From Sunxiuqinia sp965230765 (GTDB taxonomy: Bacteria > Bacteroidota > Bacteroidia > Bacteroidales > Prolixibacteraceae): DNA of 64,000 nt. The notes beneath the pieces are model-generated. The model worked only from the letters and a program-made list of their open reading frames with translations. It had not been told where the DNA came from and did not search any database. The DNA lies in NCBI GenBank assembly GCA_965230765.1, contig CBDDLR010000001.1, positions 2,666,001 to 2,730,000 of the forward strand, given 5' to 3'. Positions 53,910-62,861 of this stretch are shown one piece after another. Each line of letters begins with the position of its first letter. Position 1 is the stretch's first letter. Position numbers and translations under genes: made by a program.

Positions 53910-53924
53910 AAGAAAAATTCAATA

Positions 53925-54626
53925 ATGGGCAAGCTTTTTCTTATTCCGGTTACTTTGGGCGATAGCGCAATTAGCTCAGTTATTCCATCCGATCATCAGG
54001 GAACAATAACTGGCATCAAGCATTTTATTGTCGAAAATGTTCGTACAGCAAGACGTTTCCTAAAAAAAGTTGATAGGAATATCGATATTGATTCGTTGCA
54101 ATTTTACGAGCTGAACAAGCACACCGACAAAAATCAGATTTCAGGCTACTTAAACCCGATTAAAGCAGGTGAACATGTTGGACTGATGTCGGAGGCAGGT
54201 TGTCCGGGTGTGGCTGATCCGGGGGCTGATGTTGTGCGCATTGCCCATCAACAAAACATTGAGGTGGTTCCATTGGTTGGCCCATCATCCATCTTACTGG
54301 CCATGATGGCTTCTGGCATGAACGGCCAAAACTTTGCATTTAATGGTTATTTGCCAATAAAAAAAGGCGAAAAACAGAAAGAAATCCGTAGGCTTGAAAG
54401 TAGGGTGTATTCCGAAAACCAAAGCCAGGTTTTTATTGAGGCCCCATACCGAAACATAGCTTTGCTGGAAGATTTTTTGTCGACTTGCAACAGCCAAACT
54501 TTGTTGTGTATTGCCTGTGATATTACCTTGGATACTGAATTTATTCAAACAAAAACCATTGCAACCTGGAAGAAGACTTTACCTGATATTCAGAAACGGC
54601 CGACAATATTTATTTTGGGGAAGTAG
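53925..54626 (+). CDS. RsmI-like SAM-dependent methyltransferase (tetrapyrrole-methylase fold)
   Basis: 233 residues from ATG 53925 (MGKLFLIPVTLG); the frame runs open further upstream but that part lies antisense inside the PhnP-like gene. Family motifs: LIPVTLGD, VENVRTARRFLKK, GLMSEAGCPGVADPGADVV, VVPLVGPSSILLAMMASGMNGQNFAFNGYLP and IFIEAPYRN-like VFIEAPYRN. It is related to RsmI, which methylates the ribose of C1402 in 16S rRNA, but this shorter form is a common separate Bacteroidota member, so the target is unproven. Confidence 0.88.
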   Translation: MGKLFLIPVTLGDSAISSVIPSDHQGTITGIKHFIVENVRTARRFLKKVDRNIDIDSLQFYELNKHTDKNQISGYLNPIKAGEHVGLMSEAGCPGVADPGADVVRIAHQQNIEVVPLVGPSSILLAMMASGMNGQNFAFNGYLPIKKGEKQKEIRRLESRVYSENQSQVFIEAPYRNIALLEDFLSTCNSQTLLCIACDITLDTEFIQTKTIATWKKTLPDIQKRPTIFILGK

Positions 54627-54645
54627 AAACTATTGGACAAAAAAA

Positions 54646-54666
54646 TAGCAGGAAAAAATCCTGCTA
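54646..54666. terminator. Bidirectional hairpin terminator
   Basis: TAGCAGGA (54646-54653) / TCCTGCTA (54659-54666), flanked by A-rich and T-containing DNA between convergent genes. Confidence 0.7.
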
Positions 54667-54688
54667 CCATATTTGTTTTGCCTACAAT

Positions 54689-54910
54689 TTAATATTCATC
54701 CTCGTTGAAGAAAAAATCATCTTTGCTGGGGTAATCTGGCCAGATGTCTTCAATACTCTCGTAAATTTCCCCCACATCTTCAATTTCCTGTAGGTTTTCA
54801 ATAACCTCGAGTGGCGCCCCAGAGCGAATTGCGTAATCAATAAGCTCATCCTTACTTGCCGGCCAGGGTGCATCCTCAAGTTTTGAAGCTAGTTCTAATG
54901 TCCAGTACAT
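54689..54910 (-). CDS. DUF2795 small protein
   Basis: 73 residues, acidic. It matches the short DUF2795 pattern seen throughout Bacteroidota (WTLELASKLEDAPWPASKDELIDYAIRSGAPLEVIENL). No signal or membrane segment; function unknown. Stands alone between hairpin terminator and the PduO-type gene. Confidence 0.8.
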   Translation of the reverse strand: MYWTLELASKLEDAPWPASKDELIDYAIRSGAPLEVIENLQEIEDVGEIYESIEDIWPDYPSKDDFFFNEDEY

Positions 54911-54988
54911 ATTCGAAGGAATTTATGTTATACCTAATTTTTGATTTTGCGAATATATAAAAAAATACTTCAAATCAAACAAAAAAAA

Positions 54989-55561
54989 CTAAGGCTTATT
55001 TTCCTCCGGAATCCAAGGGTTTTCAGGGGCATCCTGATCGGCTGCAATTTTGCGGCCTAACACAAATAAATAGTCAGAAAGTCGATTAATATATTTTATT
55101 AACTTTTCATCAACAACAATGTTTTCACTTAACTCAATAATGCGCCTTTCAGCTCTTCTGCAAACGGTTCGTGCAATCTGTATTTGTGCAGAAGCCTGAC
55201 TTCCACCTGGCAAAATAAAGTAATCCAGTTTTGGCAATGTTTCAAACATCTTGTCCATTTCGTTTTCCAGCAACTGAATATCTTCATCTTTGCAGGGATA
55301 TCTTTTTATATACTCCTGGGCAGATTCGTCGGCTGCTAAAATGGATCCAATAGCAAACAGTTTTTTCTGAATGGTTAACAATGTTTTCTCCGAATGTTCG
55401 TCAAGTTTGTTCGTTATCACCAGCCCAATGTGGCTGTTAAGCTCGTCGACAGTTCCATAGGCTTCCAGCCGGTCGTCGTATTTTTTCACCCTGCTACCAC
55501 CTAGCAAGCCAGTGGTTCCGTCATCTCCTGTCTTCGTGTAAACGCGTGTTATTTTTGTCAT
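54989..55561 (-). CDS. Cob(I)alamin adenosyltransferase, PduO type
   Basis: Transfers adenosyl from ATP to cob(I)alamin to make coenzyme B12. 190 residues: TRVYTKTGDDGTTGLLGGSRVKK (ATP-binding start), YGTVDELNSHIGL, FILPGGSQASAQIQIARTVCRRAERR and INRLSDYLFVLGRKIA. All conserved blocks are present. It overlaps the ABC-ATPase stop codon (TAATG). Confidence 0.95.
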   Translation of the reverse strand: MTKITRVYTKTGDDGTTGLLGGSRVKKYDDRLEAYGTVDELNSHIGLVITNKLDEHSEKTLLTIQKKLFAIGSILAADESAQEYIKRYPCKDEDIQLLENEMDKMFETLPKLDYFILPGGSQASAQIQIARTVCRRAERRIIELSENIVVDEKLIKYINRLSDYLFVLGRKIAADQDAPENPWIPEENKP

Positions 55562-56259
55562 TAAACTAATGGATTTGGATTGATTTCATCCGATTCAACT
55601 TCGCCGTCTTTCAACCGGATAATGCGGTGTGCATGACGGGCTATATCTTCTTCATGGGTTACAACAATTAAGGTGTTACCTTGTTGATGAATGTCTGCAA
55701 ACAACTGCATAATCTCTTCTGAAATTTTTGAGTCCAGGTTTCCAGTTGGCTCATCAGCCAGGAGGATTGATGGATTGTTCACCAGTGCCCTGGCAACAGC
55801 AACACGCTGGCGTTGACCACCAGACAATTCATTGGGTTTGTGTTCAACCCGGTCGGCAAGGCCAACATCTGTGAGTATTTTATTGGCCTGTTCAATGCGT
55901 TTTTGTTTTTTTATTCCTGCATAAATTAGTGGCAACATCACATTGTCAAGGGCAGTATTCCTGGGCAGCAAATTAAAGGTCTGAAAAACAAAGCCAATTT
56001 CAGAGTTCCTGATTTCAGCCAATTCATCATCGGAAAGGTCGCTCACTTTTTTATCATTCAAAATATACTCTCCACTTGTGGGTGTGTCCAAACAACCAAT
56101 AATGTTCATTAAGGTTGATTTACCCGAACCGGAGGCACCCATAATGGCCACATATTCGCCCTCTTTAATTTCAAGTGTTACCGAACGTAATGCACGAACG
56201 ATTTGAGTTCCGACTTTATAATTTTTTACGATGTTTTTAAGGTGGATGATTTGTTTCAT
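55561..56259 (-). CDS. ABC transporter ATP-binding protein, MacB/LolD type
   Basis: 232 residues. Walker A GASGSGKST, Q-loop FVFQTFNLLPRNTALDNVMLPL, signature LSGGQRQRVAVARAL, Walker B ILLADEPTGNLD, H-loop VVTHEED. This subgroup works with FtsX-like permeases in efflux or lipoprotein release; no permease is adjacent here. First gene of a two-gene unit with the adenosyltransferase. Confidence 0.93.
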   Translation of the reverse strand: MKQIIHLKNIVKNYKVGTQIVRALRSVTLEIKEGEYVAIMGASGSGKSTLMNIIGCLDTPTSGEYILNDKKVSDLSDDELAEIRNSEIGFVFQTFNLLPRNTALDNVMLPLIYAGIKKQKRIEQANKILTDVGLADRVEHKPNELSGGQRQRVAVARALVNNPSILLADEPTGNLDSKISEEIMQLFADIHQQGNTLIVVTHEEDIARHAHRIIRLKDGEVESDEINPNPLV

Positions 56260-56427
56260 GTTTTCAGTATCTGTTGTTTTAATGGTTGTCGGTTTGTGAT
56301 CATCTTTTTAAAATACAGTGAGCTTGAACAAAAACTAAGCCACAAGTTATCAAAATATTCTTAAAAATATTTGGTGGCAACTTGTATATTTATACCTGCT
56401 ATTTTCAAACTTCAATATTCAGATATC

Positions 56428-57453
56428 ATGAAGAGAACATTGTTTTATTTGCTTATTGTATTCATCGTTTCCTGTTCGCATAAACAAGAACCACTGGTAA
56501 AAGTAATTAATTATAAAGGATGGGAACAGTCTGTAGCGTTAAAAAATGCTAAGGTGAAGGTGGTCGTAGTTCCGCAAATAGGACGCATTATGAACCTGTC
56601 TTTTATTGGTGATGAAAATATTTTGTTTGAAGATGAAAAGCTTATTGGGAAAAAGCTGGCTGATTTTTATGCTGAAGGAGAAGAAATTGTTCCCAAAGGA
56701 TTTGGTGGCGACCGGATTTGGCCTTGCTCGCAGGATTTGTTTGAGGGGATTTACGGAAACCGTTTTGTCGCTGATCGCTGGATTGATGGGGGAGAGTGGT
56801 CGTACGAATTGATTAAAAACGGGGTGAAAATTGAAAGTCCTGTAAGTGAAAAACTAGGGGTAAAAGTGACCCGTGAAATTATTCTGGATGAACAGGAAGC
56901 AAAAATAACGATCAACCAAAAGATGGAGAAGGTGCAGCTTGCTGAAAATACAGCTCTTGAGCCTGTGCCGCTAACCATATGGAACCTGACACAGCTAAAA
57001 GCTACCAGCCAGGGCTTGATTCAGTTAAATGACAACAGCTTGTTTGAAAATAGGATTTTTATTCCCGAATGGCCAGATGCCATAAACTATGCGCAGCACA
57101 ATTATTTCAGGGAAGATAAGGTTGGTGTGCTGCTCCCGCCTGATTCTGTGCAGTCGCAAAAAATTGGTGCCGATTCCCCGGGCTGGGTTGCCGGAATTGT
57201 TGGTAATACCTTATTGGTTGAAGAATTTATTATGGAGCAAGGCCAGAATTACCCCGATGGTGGAACCAGTGCGACAATCTATAGCTCTGCTAGCATGACA
57301 GAGCTCGAATGCCTCAGCCCTGAAATTAAATTAAATATCGGTGAATCGATCAAACATTCAATGACCTGGCAGTTGTATAAAATCCCTAAAGAAATTACTG
57401 GATTAGAGGCGCAGCGGGAGAAGGCTTTGGAGATGATATTCGAGAAAAGTTAA
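56428..57453 (+). CDS. DUF4380 lipoprotein, aldose-epimerase-like fold
   Basis: 341 residues from ATG 56428; the frame opens earlier at 56371 but ATG 56428 begins the lipoprotein signal (LLIVFIVSCSHK). Body: NAKVKVVVVPQIGRIMNLSFIGDENILFED, GGDRIWPCSQDLF, LTIWNLTQL. This is the DUF4380 family, with a galactose-mutarotase-like beta-sandwich and uncharacterised function, often with glycan metabolism genes. Single gene, on the plus strand just outside the minus-strand cassette region. Confidence 0.82.
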   Translation: MKRTLFYLLIVFIVSCSHKQEPLVKVINYKGWEQSVALKNAKVKVVVVPQIGRIMNLSFIGDENILFEDEKLIGKKLADFYAEGEEIVPKGFGGDRIWPCSQDLFEGIYGNRFVADRWIDGGEWSYELIKNGVKIESPVSEKLGVKVTREIILDEQEAKITINQKMEKVQLAENTALEPVPLTIWNLTQLKATSQGLIQLNDNSLFENRIFIPEWPDAINYAQHNYFREDKVGVLLPPDSVQSQKIGADSPGWVAGIVGNTLLVEEFIMEQGQNYPDGGTSATIYSSASMTELECLSPEIKLNIGESIKHSMTWQLYKIPKEITGLEAQREKALEMIFEKS

Positions 57454-57526
57454 TTAATGCCAAGTTTAAGCTGTATTTGTGACATATTGTATCATACACG
57501 TTGGTTTGTTGTGCCGTTTTACTTTT
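57454..57526. other. Possible terminal half-spacer of the cassette region
   Basis: Minus strand reads GGCACAAC shortly after the DUF3795 stop, then GTGTATGATACAATATG, similar in layout to the left ends of the full spacers. Only a half is seen. It would mark the left border of the array. Confidence 0.3.
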
Positions 57527-57892
57527 CTATTTCCCTTTATTCTTATATGTTACCCAATTTTTCTCCATCATAAAATTCAAAAAATATTCTTCGCCTTTTT
57601 CCTTTATCATTTCAATTCCTTTTCTGCGGTTTGTTCCTGTTACAAACTGACCAAATCTTATCATGAATGGATTATACTTTTTACACTCCCTGACTGATTG
57701 AAATTCATTACATTCTGCACAAGAGTTTATCCCTTTTTCTATACAACAAGGTCTCACTTGACATTTAGGATAACCAACTGCACATTTTGGGTTATCTCCT
57801 TTGCAGCCTTCACATTCTTCTTTCTTATATTTTGGGCATGCTGCACAGTAAAAACCGCAATAAGAAATTATACTTTTTTTTTCTTCTATCAT
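57527..57892 (-). CDS. DUF3795 Cys-rich protein
   Basis: 121 residues with many Cys in the family pattern: YCGFYCAACPKYKKEECEGCKGDNPKC, CCIEKGINSCAEC and CKKYNPFM. Probably binds metal or an Fe-S centre; function unknown. It overlaps the hydrolase gene by 4 nt (ATGA), so the two would form one cassette of two genes. Same strand as all genes to its right. Confidence 0.88.
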   Translation of the reverse strand: MIEEKKSIISYCGFYCAACPKYKKEECEGCKGDNPKCAVGYPKCQVRPCCIEKGINSCAECNEFQSVRECKKYNPFMIRFGQFVTGTNRRKGIEMIKEKGEEYFLNFMMEKNWVTYKNKGK

Positions 57893-58845
57893 CGTATTTC
57901 GTTGTTTAAGAATTCAATGATTTTATCAATTGCCTTATTATTTTGCCTTAGTAACTCATTGCTGTGACCATTTTCAACAATGTACAGCTCCGTCTTGATA
58001 TTCATTCCTTTCAATAAGTTATAAAAATCCTCTACTTGTTTTAAACTAACAGCAGGGTCATTTTTTGAATGAACAATCAATGTTGGGGGATAATCAGGTT
58101 TTATATTGTCAACTAACGTATATTTTTTTAGTTTTTCAGGCTCTTTGCCTGGGTCAAAACCAAAAGTCTGATATATTCCTAAATTGTTTCTAGTAAGGAA
58201 TCTCCACAATTTCATTCTTGTATCATAGTCGCCGTATGAAACTATTGAGTCTTTGACAATTTCATATGGTCCTGGCTGTTTCAATATTGACAAATCTCCA
58301 ACTTCAATGACTTTTGAAGAAAACCCTGTAGGTGCAGATATATCAATTATTGCATTAGGGGCTGATTTCTTGTTAAATCCAGTTGTAAGTGCCAAATATC
58401 CTCCTGCTGAACCACCTGCAACGGCAATCTGATTGGTATTAATATTGAACTTTTCTAATCCGTTTTCCCTTACCCAATTTACAATATCTAACGCATCGGT
58501 CATTATCTGGTCAAGTTTTGTCTCAGGAACTAAGCGGTAATCAGCAGAAATTGCCGCATAACCCGAATCAAGCAGTTTATTTTTTAGCCTTTCATTTAAT
58601 CCACTGTCCCTGTTTCCAAAAATAAATCCGCCCCCATGAAAATAAATCAGAACAGGATGTAGTCCTTTTGACTTTGGTAAAAAGATATTTGCCTTTATCT
58701 CATGTCCTTCAACTGTCTTGTAAACAAATTCAATTTTCTCTGAAGGATGATTCCATGAGAAAGATTTAAGGAAGGGATTTTCTTGTGAGAATGATTGTAG
58801 TGAAAAAAACAATAACAATCCAATCACCATTTTTTTAATTTTCAT
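57889..58845 (-). CDS. Exported alpha/beta hydrolase, HSL/esterase type
   Basis: 318 residues with signal peptide (MKIKKMVIGLLLFFSLQSFSQ). Oxyanion motif HGGGF (70-74), nucleophile elbow GGSAGG (144-149, Ser146), Asp in HSKNDPAV and His in ENGHSNEL near the C-terminus. All catalytic residues are present. Family members are lipases/carboxylesterases; the substrate is unknown. Its upstream spacer carries half of a cassette-type palindrome. Confidence 0.9.
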   Translation of the reverse strand: MKIKKMVIGLLLFFSLQSFSQENPFLKSFSWNHPSEKIEFVYKTVEGHEIKANIFLPKSKGLHPVLIYFHGGGFIFGNRDSGLNERLKNKLLDSGYAAISADYRLVPETKLDQIMTDALDIVNWVRENGLEKFNINTNQIAVAGGSAGGYLALTTGFNKKSAPNAIIDISAPTGFSSKVIEVGDLSILKQPGPYEIVKDSIVSYGDYDTRMKLWRFLTRNNLGIYQTFGFDPGKEPEKLKKYTLVDNIKPDYPPTLIVHSKNDPAVSLKQVEDFYNLLKGMNIKTELYIVENGHSNELLRQNNKAIDKIIEFLNNEIR

Positions 58846-58865
58846 ATTATCTAATTTTCAAACTT

Positions 58866-58912
58866 TAATATTTACCACTACGCCTGCCATTATTTATACA
58901 AAATTTAAGCAA
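58866..58912. repeat. Spacer A: half of a cassette-type site
   Basis: CCTGCCATTATTTATACAAA (from 58883) matches spacer E (from 63710) at all but one position, and the preceding ATATTTA...CAC...TAC also matches. Only the right half is present. Confidence 0.65.
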
Positions 58913-58974
58913 TAGGTTTTCTTTTACAATTTATATAATTGTAAACCATTATTTTTTCATCGTTAATTCGTTTT

Positions 58975-59997
58975 TCAGTTTTCAGGCTTATACCTAAATG
59001 TTGCCTTTACAATTCCGTGATCAGAAGAACCAACCTCTTTGTGCTCTTCCGTATTTAAATGATCGTTTATCAATTCCATACCTGAAAAAGCCCAAATGCG
59101 TTTTTTGCTATTATCATAAAACTCTTGGGACACTAAAATGTGATCCAATGATTCTTTGATATTCTTGTGTATGTGTGTGTAATAAACATCACGTAAACTT
59201 CTATATTCTTGCAGAGTCGCAACAGAATATAAGTCAGAATCACTACCTCCTTTGGATAACACGGAAAGATAAGTGGGTTGTCCAGTTATTACATTTAAGG
59301 TATTACTTAACTGCGAATCGTTTAAGTCACCTAATACCACCATTGGTTTATCCGTATCTTTCAATTCATCCACAAGTGTCATACGTAGTGCAGCTGCTTC
59401 AGCCGTGCGTCGTATTGTTGATAGGGCAGAACCAATACCTTCTGAGTGAGGAGAATAAAAATCTTTATCGTCTTTGTACCATTGATTCTTCCATATTTGT
59501 GTGGGTGCTTTTGACTTAAAATGACAGACGCAAAAATATATTTTATGATTATTTCGAGGTTCAATTGCGAAACGCAATACAGGGCGAGAATAACTATCAA
59601 TGTTCACTTGTATGTCTGGTGTCTGAGGATCATCTCCCTTACTTTCTAGTTTAAATTTATCGGGAAAGTCTGTAATCCATTCTGGAGCACTTGGAGATAA
59701 GCTCTTTCGCACCGCTGCTGCACAAATGATCTTTGATCCATTAGCAGGACTTGCCATTAAGGTATAATCATCCAAAAGCCTTGATTTTTCAAACACTTCC
59801 ACTAGTGCATCTGCATGCCACAGTTCTTGAAAGCCAATAATATCAGCACCTATTGATTGAATAATGGTGCTCGTCCATTCAATTTTTTTATCGTATTGTT
59901 CTTGAGTCCATTTGCTCCCTCGATACATCGGTTTATTTGGAAGCTGTAAGTTGTAAAGGTTACAATTTGCGAATGTGATTTCTTTGAGATTTGCCAT
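58975..59997 (-). CDS. Endonuclease/exonuclease/phosphatase-family protein
   Basis: 340 residues, no signal peptide. Motifs: FQELWH (catalytic Glu), LGDLNDSQ (Asp/Asn) and SSDHGIVKATF (Asp-His). This Mg-dependent fold covers nucleases and phospholipid or sugar phosphatases; an intracellular nuclease-like role is possible but not shown. The N-terminus (MANLKEITFANCNLYNLQLPN) is typical. Flanked by cassette-type spacers A and B. Confidence 0.87.
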   Translation of the reverse strand: MANLKEITFANCNLYNLQLPNKPMYRGSKWTQEQYDKKIEWTSTIIQSIGADIIGFQELWHADALVEVFEKSRLLDDYTLMASPANGSKIICAAAVRKSLSPSAPEWITDFPDKFKLESKGDDPQTPDIQVNIDSYSRPVLRFAIEPRNNHKIYFCVCHFKSKAPTQIWKNQWYKDDKDFYSPHSEGIGSALSTIRRTAEAAALRMTLVDELKDTDKPMVVLGDLNDSQLSNTLNVITGQPTYLSVLSKGGSDSDLYSVATLQEYRSLRDVYYTHIHKNIKESLDHILVSQEFYDNSKKRIWAFSGMELINDHLNTEEHKEVGSSDHGIVKATFRYKPEN

Positions 59998-60073
59998 AGT
60001 TTAACTTTTTAGTTTATTAATAGTATCTTTCCTATATTATATCATAGTTCCCAAAAATCTTTCTTACCTAATT

Positions 60074-60207
60074 GCTGAACGGTTTAGTGCATGTTACTGT
60101 GTCGGATTTGGGAGCGAGTTACTGTCCGCGAGGACATGAACTGCGATGCGAGAATCCGGCGAACGACGATGCACTGCACCCGCTCGGAAATATGTACTTT
60201 GTTACCT
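60074..60207. repeat. Spacer B: attC/VCR-like cassette site
   Basis: 134 bp between inverted ends GCTGAAC (60074-60080) and GTTACCT (60201-60207). The right half (CCGCTC-GAAATATGTACTTTGTTA) is shared with spacer D. Imperfectly palindromic with a GC-rich core. Confidence 0.65.
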
Positions 60208-60215
60208 TCTGGTGT

Positions 60216-61532
60216 TTATTCATTAAGCAATCCAAGCACTTTATTTTCCAATTCTTTTCCACGTAGATTTTTTGCTACGATTATTCCATCAGGATTTACA
60301 AGAAAAGTAGTTGGGTATCCATGAACCCCAAATGTTTCCTTGATTTTATTGGAATCGGTCGAAAGTATTTGAGTCCAGTTAATAGAGTCTTTTTCTATCA
60401 TCTCTTTAAGAGCTTTTGATGGGCTATCTCCAACTATTCCCACAATTTCAAATTTGTCTCTATCAGTTTTTTCATAGAGTTCTTTCAAGTTTGGGATTTC
60501 TTGTCGACATGGTCCACACCAAACCGCCCAAAAATCGAGCAAGATATATTTACCTTTCAATTGTTCAGATGATATTTGAGATTCTGTAATAAAATCGCTA
60601 CCGTTAAAAGAAAATGATTTAAATCCAATCTGTGTTGAATACAATTTACTCTTTGGTATTGTCATTTCTTCTAATTCCAAAGTATTGCTATTTAAATTTA
60701 CACCGACATTCTTATATAGCTTTCCATTGATTTCAATGAATTCATTTTTTGCTATTAACTGTTCATGACTGATTTTATCACCTTTGTTTAGGCTATCTGT
60801 CAACAAAACAATATTTGGGTTTTTAAATGATAAATTGGTAAAACCATTAGAACAAACTGCAATTTTTTTTCCTTCAAAATCAGCTACTGAATGTTGTGGA
60901 AAATTACACATAAACATATTGTATTGACTCATATGCACGATAAAGAGAGGGACTGTGAGTAACTGTTTTTTGTTGTCAATCAATCTCTCAAATGAAACTT
61001 TGATTGAATTACTTGATGCAATTGAATCTTTATTGATTTTTTCCCTTGGGGAATAATTAAATGGAATGAAACTTTTATCATCACTAAAATCAAGATTGTT
61101 ATTTGCATCAACTATCATGTTTGTTATTCTTGCTGAGTCTTTACCAAAAGCAAATGCTATCTTCGTTTTCAACGGTTCTTTTGATAGTTCAAGGGTATCA
61201 GGTTTCCAATCCCAAGATTTTTGTAATTCTTCATATCTCTCTTGTGTTATGTTTCCAACTAAATAGTTTTGATAAACTGATTGGTAAATATTTGTCTCAA
61301 TGTCACCAAATTTAATGTCAGTCCAATTCTCTGGAGCTCCTGTTACTGACAAATATGTTTTTTTCCATGGATTATTTTCGTCTTCGGAGTATGGAGAAAT
61401 TCCACCAAGTGCAGAGTTAAAATAACCATATCCTTGCTGATGAGTTAATGGAAGTTTAATTGTTTTTTCCGTTGAGCAACTATTTAAGATTGTAATACAA
61501 ATTGCTAATAAGGTCAATGTTTTTAAATTCAT
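60216..61532 (-). CDS. TlpA-like thioredoxin-family lipoprotein
   Basis: 438 residues from ATG 61532 (frame opens at 61562). Lipoprotein signal ending ILNSC (about Cys19). A long N-terminal region of unknown fold is followed by a thioredoxin domain with WCGPC (Cys 339/342), FEIVGIVGDSPSKAL and GVHGYPTTFLVNPDG (cis-Pro). Such proteins reduce or isomerise disulfides outside the cytoplasm. Its stop lies 8 bp from spacer B and its start about 60 bp from spacer C. No TAnnTTTG promoter box is seen upstream. Confidence 0.9.
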   Translation of the reverse strand: MNLKTLTLLAICITILNSCSTEKTIKLPLTHQQGYGYFNSALGGISPYSEDENNPWKKTYLSVTGAPENWTDIKFGDIETNIYQSVYQNYLVGNITQERYEELQKSWDWKPDTLELSKEPLKTKIAFAFGKDSARITNMIVDANNNLDFSDDKSFIPFNYSPREKINKDSIASSNSIKVSFERLIDNKKQLLTVPLFIVHMSQYNMFMCNFPQHSVADFEGKKIAVCSNGFTNLSFKNPNIVLLTDSLNKGDKISHEQLIAKNEFIEINGKLYKNVGVNLNSNTLELEEMTIPKSKLYSTQIGFKSFSFNGSDFITESQISSEQLKGKYILLDFWAVWCGPCRQEIPNLKELYEKTDRDKFEIVGIVGDSPSKALKEMIEKDSINWTQILSTDSNKIKETFGVHGYPTTFLVNPDGIIVAKNLRGKELENKVLGLLNE

Positions 61533-61594
61533 TTTATTGGGTTTAAATAATAATTTTCTCATTCTGTTTATTATTTGGCAGTGTCGTTTTTACA

Positions 61595-61727
61595 CTTGAA
61601 GGGTTTGTACATGTTGTCGGGGCGGATTTTCAATAGAAATCCAGTCAGACCCGCAGGGGAGTAGCCGGAAGGTTTGACTTGTCAAACCGATAAATGCCCC
61701 GCCTGCCATATTGCAATTTGTTACAGT
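61595..61727. repeat. Spacer C: attC/VCR-like cassette site
   Basis: About 133 bp. The left half shares GTTGTCGGGGCGGATTT with spacer D. The right half ends CCCCGCCTGCCATATTGCAA (from 61697) and GTTACAG. Exact ends are less certain than for B, D and E. Confidence 0.6.
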
Positions 61728-61741
61728 GCGTTTTTTCATTT

Positions 61742-62587
61742 TTAGTTAGCGTATACTACATTTATCCCATGCCTTTTACTCAAGCTTGCTTGGTCTCCAT
61801 TACTGCTAAACAAATAAATATTCAAATCATATTTATTGAAATGTTCTTTTGATAATTCAAAAATTGTACGAAAGCTGATGTCCATGGAATAGAGAAAAGA
61901 TAAACTATGCTTGTCTGGCTCCCAGTGCCTGTCAATTGTTTTCCCTGTTTCATCCACATTTAAATTGAATGGGGGATTTGAGACGATAGTATCCTTTAGT
62001 CCAATTGCTTTTAATTTTTCGAAAAACTCATTAGCAAACTCCGTTTTTTCTTCTCCATTAAAAATTACACTACCGTATAATAAATCTGTTGGTGTAGGAA
62101 ATACGTCTTTAATTGAACATGAAAAATATTGGTTTTCTGGAATCTCCAATGAAACTTTATTTTCACTAATCAAGAAATTTGATTGAATCGAAAAATCAAA
62201 AGTTCTAACCGTAAAAGTATAATCTCCCGATTTAAGAGAATTCTCAGGTATAAAAAAATCTCCGTCTGAAATGCATAGATTATCTGTTTTATTTGGACTT
62301 GGAAATACAGGACATTTTCCTTCGTCAATTTTGTCAATTAAATAAATATCGATACTTCTCTGTTTATTATCAATTTTGTATTCAAAGATTAATTCATAGA
62401 AATTCTCAAAACGTTGGGCTTCATAAAACTCAAATACAAATCCTCTTCCTTCTTCTCCAAAGATTTTATGATTCCACCACAAATTTAGTCCTTCAGAGCT
62501 TAAAAGTGAGTTTCTATCAAATTCATCTTTCTGACAACCAAATATCAAAACTCCAATTAGGATTAAGCAAATCAATTTTTCGTTCAT
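61742..62587 (-). CDS. Hypothetical lipoprotein
   Basis: 281 residues from ATG 62587, chosen because it starts a lipoprotein signal (MNEKLICLILIGVLIFGC); the frame runs to 62656. The body is beta-rich (FEFYEAQRFENFYELIFEYKI, GDYTFTVRTFDFSI) without a recognised family. The C-terminus contains NKYDLNIYLFSSNGDQASL. Single gene between spacers C and D, on the common minus strand. Confidence 0.7.
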   Translation of the reverse strand: MNEKLICLILIGVLIFGCQKDEFDRNSLLSSEGLNLWWNHKIFGEEGRGFVFEFYEAQRFENFYELIFEYKIDNKQRSIDIYLIDKIDEGKCPVFPSPNKTDNLCISDGDFFIPENSLKSGDYTFTVRTFDFSIQSNFLISENKVSLEIPENQYFSCSIKDVFPTPTDLLYGSVIFNGEEKTEFANEFFEKLKAIGLKDTIVSNPPFNLNVDETGKTIDRHWEPDKHSLSFLYSMDISFRTIFELSKEHFNKYDLNIYLFSSNGDQASLSKRHGINVVYAN

Positions 62588-62715
62588 AGTTTTTATTTTT
62601 TTGATAGATGCTTCATTGCTTTTTTGGTTGCTTATTCCCTCAGCATTGAAGCACATTTCTTTTGGATGATAGGGAACGTAAGTTTCCCAGACAAAAGTCA
62701 GCTTTAGCTGAATTT

Positions 62716-62850
62716 GCCATAACGGTCACTTGTAAGTTGTCGGGGCGGATTTCGAAGAGCGTTCCAGTCCGCCAGGACGGAACGATGATGCGAGAGCAGC
62801 AGTTGCAGTGCCGCACCAGCCCCGCTCTGAAATATGTACTTTGTTATAGC
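62716..62850. repeat. Spacer D: attC/VCR-like cassette site
   Basis: 135 bp with clear inverted ends: GCCATAAC (62716-62723) and GTTATAGC (62843-62850). On the minus strand it begins GCTATAACAAAG and ends GTTATGGC, much like Vibrio VCR sites (TATAACAAA...). CGGGGC arms inside pair with each other. Confidence 0.75.
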
Positions 62851-62861
62851 CAGTAATTTTA

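Noticed and set aside
53580..53924. N-terminal extension of the RsmI-like frame
   Set aside because: The extra 115 codons are antisense to the PhnP-like gene and unlike any methyltransferase; ATG 53925 begins the conserved domain.
53849..53932. Longer start for the PhnP-like protein
   Set aside because: The extension would overlap the divergent gene and its promoter box, and the family begins at MNTSINIEFLGTGTSQ.
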